Program-made: the position numbers and the translations under genes
Notes under the pieces: model-generated
What the model was told of the DNA's origin: nothing
The model's database searches: none
Seen by the model: the letters and a program-made list of their open reading frames with translations, nothing else
Assembly: GCA_963715655.1 (NCBI GenBank)
Contig: OY970262.1
Coordinates: 806,001 to 870,000 of the forward strand
Direction: 5' to 3'
DNA from: JANQPD01 sp963715655
GTDB taxonomy: Bacteria > Bacteroidota > Bacteroidia > Flavobacteriales > Schleiferiaceae
DNA: 64,000 nucleotides
Part shown: positions 60,321 to 64,000 of the stretch, in pieces
Layout of the letters: each line of letters opens with the position of its first letter
Position numbering within the stretch: position 1 is the first letter of the stretch

Positions 60321-60916
60321 AAACAAAAGAAAAAGCTTTTTTGCAGTACTACGTTAGTACAGGACAAAATACACAGAGAAAGGTAGAATGTTATAAGTTG
60401 GCTTTTGGCAAGGATGCGGAGGGTGTGAAGGATAGCAGTATCAACACTTACGCAAAAAGGCTTTTGGCCACTTCAGAGGCTAAAGAGTGGTTAAACGCGC
60501 ATAGGCCATCTAGTGAAATGCGAGGCGAACAGCTACTTGATGCAATAGAAGACCTAAACGGGCTATTGCTGGACAATCCAAAGGTTTCCGACCAGCTTAG
60601 TATAAGGCGTGAAATACGCCTGCATTTAAGCGATTTGGCAAAATGTGTTGAACCAATTAATAAAAGTGGTGAAAGTGAATTTATCGTGCATGAAGATTTT
60701 TTCACCATTACCAGCTTAATTAAAACTACCGATAAGGTTGGAATGCTTGACCTATTGAGTACCGTTGCCGATAGGCCACATACAACCATACTTTTATGCA
60801 ATAATGGTCAGGTGCAAGAACTGTTACCGATATTCAGAAATGAATCAAAAGACAATGCTTTTGCGCTAAAAGAAGGACTGGCAGCTGGTGAATTTGGCTT
60901 AGCCGTTAGAAAGTAA
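60317..60916 (+). CDS. Small-terminase-subunit-like protein
   Basis: From ATG 60317 (ATGA overlap with the previous stop) the product is 199 residues. The first ~65 resemble the helix-turn-helix domain of small terminase subunits: KEKAFLQYYVSTGQN, then YKLAFGK and AKRLLATSEAKEWL, as in xxFxxxYxxxxNxxxA...AxxLLxxxxVxxYL. A coiled region and an acidic beta part follow. Small terminases recognise packaging sites. The match is a pattern judgement without search support; an unrelated HTH protein is the alternative. Confidence 0.45.
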   Translation: MKTKEKAFLQYYVSTGQNTQRKVECYKLAFGKDAEGVKDSSINTYAKRLLATSEAKEWLNAHRPSSEMRGEQLLDAIEDLNGLLLDNPKVSDQLSIRREIRLHLSDLAKCVEPINKSGESEFIVHEDFFTITSLIKTTDKVGMLDLLSTVADRPHTTILLCNNGQVQELLPIFRNESKDNAFALKEGLAAGEFGLAVRK

Positions 60917-61727
60917 TTTGTGGTAAGTAGAGTAATGCTATTGTAAACGCTTGTCAGGCTTACCAGCATTAGGCACAACATGGAAGGCTATATATTTACC
61001 ACATTGCAATTTAAAGCAATATTTACCAGTACAGGCGGCAACAGCTGGCAACTAATAAAAAGCGGAAACGCTGGATGTTATCACAGGCTACAAAGCTTAA
61101 AATTCTGGTTATCAGTTCACATGTTTCTACAAATGGGAATTTAGGGCAAAGGCACAGAACGAGCGTATGTGATTATTTCAGTTTCTTCAAATATTATTGA
61201 TGGCCTTTGGTTCACCCTTGGCCGATTGTCCACCCTCAAAAACTTGCTTTACATTAATGCGTTTTTTGCTACAATTCTCAGAAAATGAGCAGGGTAGGGG
61301 AGGAGGCAAGTTGTCATGTTTGAAGGGTGCTATATTTTCTATTTTACATAATGATTATTATCGGTGCGTTTGGCAGTCAGTAAATTTTGGCTGTCAGGTT
61401 AAGGATAGAAGGAGGGAAGTCCATTAAAAAAGCTGCATCGTAAGAAGTGGCAATACTACTTGTTTTCATTGTGCCACGCTTTTAAATTTGTCAACATGGT
61501 GCGCACATGGCATCAAATTAACCAGCTTAAGTTTTTTCTGAAAAAAATTGACCCCCGCCACCCCTTCGACCGTAGAGCTGTGTATATGAAAATTACCTTT
61601 TTTAACTTTCTATAAAATAGGATTGATGGCAAACCATCTTAATGATGATGGTTTATATTAAACTTTTTTAGCTAAAGCCTCCCTGAGCCTGCAAATAGAT
61701 CAATATTTGGAATGATTTTGACGAGTT

Positions 61728-61771
61728 AGTTGCGTATTAGTTGCATATAATTTGCATATAATTTGCAATTG
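61728..61771. repeat. Four tandem 11-bp repeats
   Basis: AGTTGCGTATT, AGTTGCATATA, ATTTGCATATA and ATTTGCAATTG follow each other without gap. An 11-bp period puts each copy on the same face of the helix, as in iterons or arm-type integrase sites. Confidence 0.6.
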
Positions 61772-61850
61772 TAGAGTGAAAGAGACGATTTATTACATAT
61801 GTTTGCGTAAGCCATTTACATTAGATTTACGCGCTATATATAAATGAAAA

Positions 61851-61878
61851 ACGGGAAGAAGGTGCAACTTCTCCCCGT
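61851..61878. terminator. Hairpin ACGGGaAGAAG/CTTCTcCCCGT
   Basis: A long stem with one mismatch and a GTGCAA loop, with weak T run downstream. Terminator-like or other structure. Confidence 0.45.
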
Positions 61879-61946
61879 CTTGGATTGAATTAAGCTAATG
61901 AAACTTTTCAATCATATTGCCCTAAATGGAGGGACTTTAGTATTTT

Positions 61947-61975
61947 AAAAAGACATCACTTAGATGTCTTTTTTT
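61947..61975. terminator. Intrinsic terminator between the cargo operon and the integrase
   Basis: AAAAAGACATC pairs with GATGTCTTTTT around ACTTA, with T and A runs on either side. It could end transcripts from both directions. Confidence 0.8.
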
Positions 61976-62456
61976 CTTTACGATGGTCAAATATAGCTCC
62001 AATACCGTTAAAAAAGGCGTTGTTTTATTTGTTAAGATTTTCAATCAGGTCAAAGTTTCGATTATTTTTAATACCCCTCCTTATAAAATGGTGGTTTTGG
62101 TGTAATTTATTCTGATAATCAGTGTTTTAATATAAATTTTATGCTGTAATTTGAACATTAAAGTAACAATTAGGACGCTTCTAAGACCGATTTGTATGCG
62201 AAAATGCAAACAAAATGCACCTAAATTGATACTATTTAGCTGCATATCATACAGTGCATAAACTGGCTAATTGTTAATAAATGCATCAAATTTGTTAAAA
62301 ACTAGGATGTTTTTGGATTGCCTTAAATGCTCATTGGTCAATTATATTAATTAATGTGTACGTTATTTTATCTTTTAAAATTATATATCACTCTTTATTT
62401 TGCAAAACTTTTGATAAATGTGGGCAGTTTGACCAACCTCCATTATAGATAAAGTA

Positions 62457-63719
62457 TCAATTAGATTGGCTTGGTGCAAAACCTTCAATTGCCGTCCGCT
62501 TTGTGTGCTGGTGCAACTGTATATAGTCGTTTATTATCTGTTCGTCCTCGTGTCCGGTAAAACTCTTTATAACCTCCTTAGAATAGCCCAACTCAACCAA
62601 CATTGAGATAAAGCTTTTACGCATAAACCGCGTACTTACCAAGTCTTTAATTGCAATTTTAAATATGGCTGGATGCTTTGCTGCACCTCTATATTCATGG
62701 ATTAACTCAGTTCTATCCCATTTTAGAATGTTACCGATAGCCTTCAGCCTCAAGTTAAATTCTTGCTCTGTTGGTAAGTGGTGTAAGTTTTCAAGAAAAA
62801 AGTTGAGGTGTGGCTTTATATAGGCTTCGGCTAGTGGGTTGAATACTTCACCGTTTGTTTTCCGTTGCGTAAATGAAATTGTAAAATTTTCAAGGTCAAA
62901 ATTTTCAGCCGACAAAGCATACAAATCGCTTACCCGAATACCACCCGAAGCCGTACCAATTATGAAGGCACTTTTGATTAAATTTAACTGAAAATTGTCG
63001 GACAAATCGAGGTAAAAAAGCTGGTCAAATTCCTCCTTCGTCAGGGCAATTGGTTTTGCCCGTGGCGCGCCCTTAATCCCACTTTTAAAGTCCCTAAAAT
63101 TTTGGTCAATTGGTAAGCGTAAATCGGTCAAGTAAGTGCCTAAATACTTGAAGTGTTTAGTACATTTTTTTATGTAGGATTGCTTAAAATACTCTTCCTT
63201 ATCACCATCAGTTTTTTTTGCATTTGCAAGGTATCGCTCAAATTCCTGCAATAACGTTTTACCGTATTCGTCAACTAAAAGATGACCGCCCCGCGCCTCT
63301 TTAAAATTGACCAGTTGCCCGTAAGTTGACTTGTAAACCTTGCTACCATTTATATTATTTATCCAGTACCCATAAAGCTGCACTAAGCATTTCATTTTAT
63401 TGGCTGTGGTGATTTGGTCGACTTCAAACAGTTTTTGAAAAAAAAGCTTTGGTTCAGGATTACCATAATTCAATAATATATCGTTGCCCTTGGCTTTAAC
63501 ATCATTAATTTTTGTTTGAAAAGTCTTCAGGGTTACAGCATCTTCATTTTTAACCGTATTTTTGAATTGTTGTAAATCAAAATCAAAATTGGTTTTGCTT
63601 CCAAGCATATTTTTAATGGGCTGGGTAAAATGGTGGCCGTTATATGTATATCTTACAATGATTTGGGATTGACCATCAGAACGCTTGTAGGGGCGAAGGG
63701 TAATAACAAAATGAGCCAT
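62457..63719 (-). CDS. int: Tyrosine recombinase (integrase) of the element
   Basis: From ATG 63719 the product is 420 residues, a usual length for Bacteroidota integrases. It has an arm-binding/SAM-like N-terminal part (about 130-240) and the catalytic domain: GTASGGIRVSDLYAL (first Arg), STRFMRKSFISMLVELG (second Arg, box II in which the usual His reads Arg), FTGHEDEQIINDYIQ (His and the nucleophile Tyr). Upstream in-frame codons up to 63881 overlap attR and lack start character. It lies 128 bases inside attR; a TAACTTTG -7 box (63753-63760) is 33 bases before the start. Confidence 0.9.
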   Translation of the reverse strand: MAHFVITLRPYKRSDGQSQIIVRYTYNGHHFTQPIKNMLGSKTNFDFDLQQFKNTVKNEDAVTLKTFQTKINDVKAKGNDILLNYGNPEPKLFFQKLFEVDQITTANKMKCLVQLYGYWINNINGSKVYKSTYGQLVNFKEARGGHLLVDEYGKTLLQEFERYLANAKKTDGDKEEYFKQSYIKKCTKHFKYLGTYLTDLRLPIDQNFRDFKSGIKGAPRAKPIALTKEEFDQLFYLDLSDNFQLNLIKSAFIIGTASGGIRVSDLYALSAENFDLENFTISFTQRKTNGEVFNPLAEAYIKPHLNFFLENLHHLPTEQEFNLRLKAIGNILKWDRTELIHEYRGAAKHPAIFKIAIKDLVSTRFMRKSFISMLVELGYSKEVIKSFTGHEDEQIINDYIQLHQHTKRTAIEGFAPSQSN

Positions 63720-63752
63720 AAAATTATAATAGATTTGCAATAGTTTATAGTG

Positions 63753-63760
63753 CAAAGTTA
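63753..63760 (-). promoter_or_regulatory. -7 box of the integrase promoter
   Basis: TAACTTTG on the minus strand, the same sequence as the -7 box of the early leftward promoter at 56730. No clear -33 at the right distance. Confidence 0.5.
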
Positions 63761-63846
63761 AGGAATAGCTGTAAAGCCATATAATACATTTATCACGTTT
63801 ACAGTCGTTTAACGTAAATAAATTGTTGAAAAGTAAACAATAACCC

Positions 63847-63862
63847 TCCTTGTGGGACAACT
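63847..63862. repeat. Attachment site, distal copy (attR)
   Basis: TCCTTGTGGGACAACT, identical to 55681-55696. It is not followed by a full tRNA, as expected for a distal site. Confidence 0.85.
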
Positions 63863-63867
63863 TGAGT

Positions 63868-63902
63868 AAAAGCTTTTTCATTAATTTGAAGAAGCTTTTT
63901 TC
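63868..63902. terminator. Displaced original terminator of tRNA-Gln
   Basis: AAAAGCTTTTTCA pairs with TGAAGAAGCTTTT, followed by T. It lies just outside attR, where the tRNA's own terminator would be before the insertion. Confidence 0.6.
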
Positions 63903-63911
63903 GTTTTAATT

Positions 63912-64000
63912 CTATTGCAAAAGATATTTTTCTAGTTGTTCCAAGTTTTTTAAATAGGATTGTTTTGCATAGTGAATACCCTCTAAGTTTAGGCTTTTTG
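63912..64000 (-). CDS. C-terminus of a protein continuing beyond the window
   Basis: About 28 codons on the minus strand ending at TAG (63912-63914), reading ...SLNLEGIHYAKQSYLKNLEQ then LEKYLLQ. Sequence looks coding, but no family can be named. Confidence 0.35.
   Translation of the reverse strand, partial: KSLNLEGIHYAKQSYLKNLEQLEKYLLQ

Larger units (their letters stand above)
60917..62456. other. Long non-coding region of the element
   Basis: About 1.5 kb between the last cargo gene and the integrase, with no credible gene. It holds tandem 11-bp repeats (61728-61771), a hairpin AAACCATC/GATGGTTT (61631-61654), another (61851-61878) and a terminator (61947-61975). Very AT-rich from 61800 on. 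Candidate for origin, packaging or recombination sites. Confidence 0.6.
55681..63862. mobile_element. Integrative element in tRNA-Gln, about 8.2 kb, satellite-like
   Basis: Bounded by 16-bp direct repeats that duplicate the tRNA end, with a tyrosine integrase just inside the right repeat and an excisionase-like HTH gene just inside the left. In between are a leftward trio of small genes, a rightward small gene, a structured leader and a rightward operon with phage-tail-hub and small-terminase-like genes. I find no capsid, portal, large terminase, replication initiator, relaxase or conjugation genes. This fits a phage satellite or a decayed prophage; a simple genomic island is less likely given the two phage-type genes. 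Confidence 0.85.

Noticed and set aside
57863..60916. Element cargo as a type VI secretion or contractile injection system
   Set aside because: Only a hub-like gene is present; sheath, tube, spike and ATPase genes are absent.
60968..60978. GCATTAGGCAC shared between 57237 and 60968 as a recombination site
   Set aside because: Eleven bases with no symmetry in an AT-rich region; may be chance.
60980..61144. 54-codon ORF from ATG 60980 after the terminase-like gene
   Set aside because: No family-like sequence and no supporting start signal; could be real but I cannot support it.
61197..61427. 76-codon ORF in the non-coding part of the element
   Set aside because: Composition (many Cys, Ser, Phe and a GRGGGK stretch) does not look coding, no spacing to a promoter, and no neighbour in the same frame.

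Overview
The window is AT-rich chromosomal DNA of a Bacteroidota bacterium, most likely from the Flavobacteriales. Evidence seen in the sequence: four secreted proteins with the C-terminal type IX secretion (T9SS) sorting domain, lineage-typical families (DUF2723/GT117, DUF547, DUF4296, RES/Xre), promoters of the Bacteroidota form TTTG...TAnnTTTG, and few Shine-Dalgarno sequences. No single gene fixes the genus.

Region by region. 1-6.5 kb: the end of an RND-efflux adaptor, tsaB, a RES/Xre toxin-antitoxin pair and three envelope genes (POTRA/beta-barrel protein, lipoprotein, DUF547-barrel fusion). 6.6-14.5 kb: a tightly packed plus-strand run with a FAD oxidoreductase, a polytopic Fe-S protein, a YwqK-like repeat protein, two GT2 glycosyltransferases, a GT-C mannosyltransferase-like protein and a GH113-like hydrolase. 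14.8-21 kb is a plastic zone: a T9SS protein, a broken RluA-type gene, an IS1182-family insertion sequence, a gene probably truncated by it, and a VapBC-like pair. 21-27.7 kb: a SulP transporter, two tandem paralogues (one interrupted by a stop codon), a DEAD-box-like helicase and a T9SS protein. 28-32.7 kb: a minus-strand operon fabD - lipoprotein - mvaD - mevalonate kinase-like - UbiA prenyltransferase - DUF2007 protein, linking fatty-acid and isoprenoid supply. 32.9-55.4 kb: mostly core genes, including a 1297-residue cupredoxin-containing T9SS protein, a Na/Pi symporter, a LuxE-like protein, an ECF sigma/anti-sigma pair, tyrS, a dihydroorotase, a polyprenol-phosphate mannosyltransferase, a HigBA-like pair and a GT117 protein.

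55.6-63.9 kb: an integrative element of about 8.2 kb sits in the 3' end of tRNA-Gln(TTG). A perfect 16-bp duplication (55681-55696 and 63847-63862) marks its ends, with a tyrosine integrase at the right end and an excisionase-like HTH gene at the left. Its cargo operon (57863-60916) encodes a phage tail-hub (gpD-like) protein, a protein resembling a small terminase subunit and three unknown proteins. No capsid, portal, large terminase or replication initiator is visible. A GC-rich terminator lies just before the first cargo gene, downstream of a leader full of inverted repeats, and iteron-like repeats lie between the divergent early genes. A phage satellite or a similar helper-dependent element is the most economical reading and the main point of interest in the window, but it is an inference.

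The last 89 bases hold the C-terminus of a minus-strand gene that continues beyond the window.
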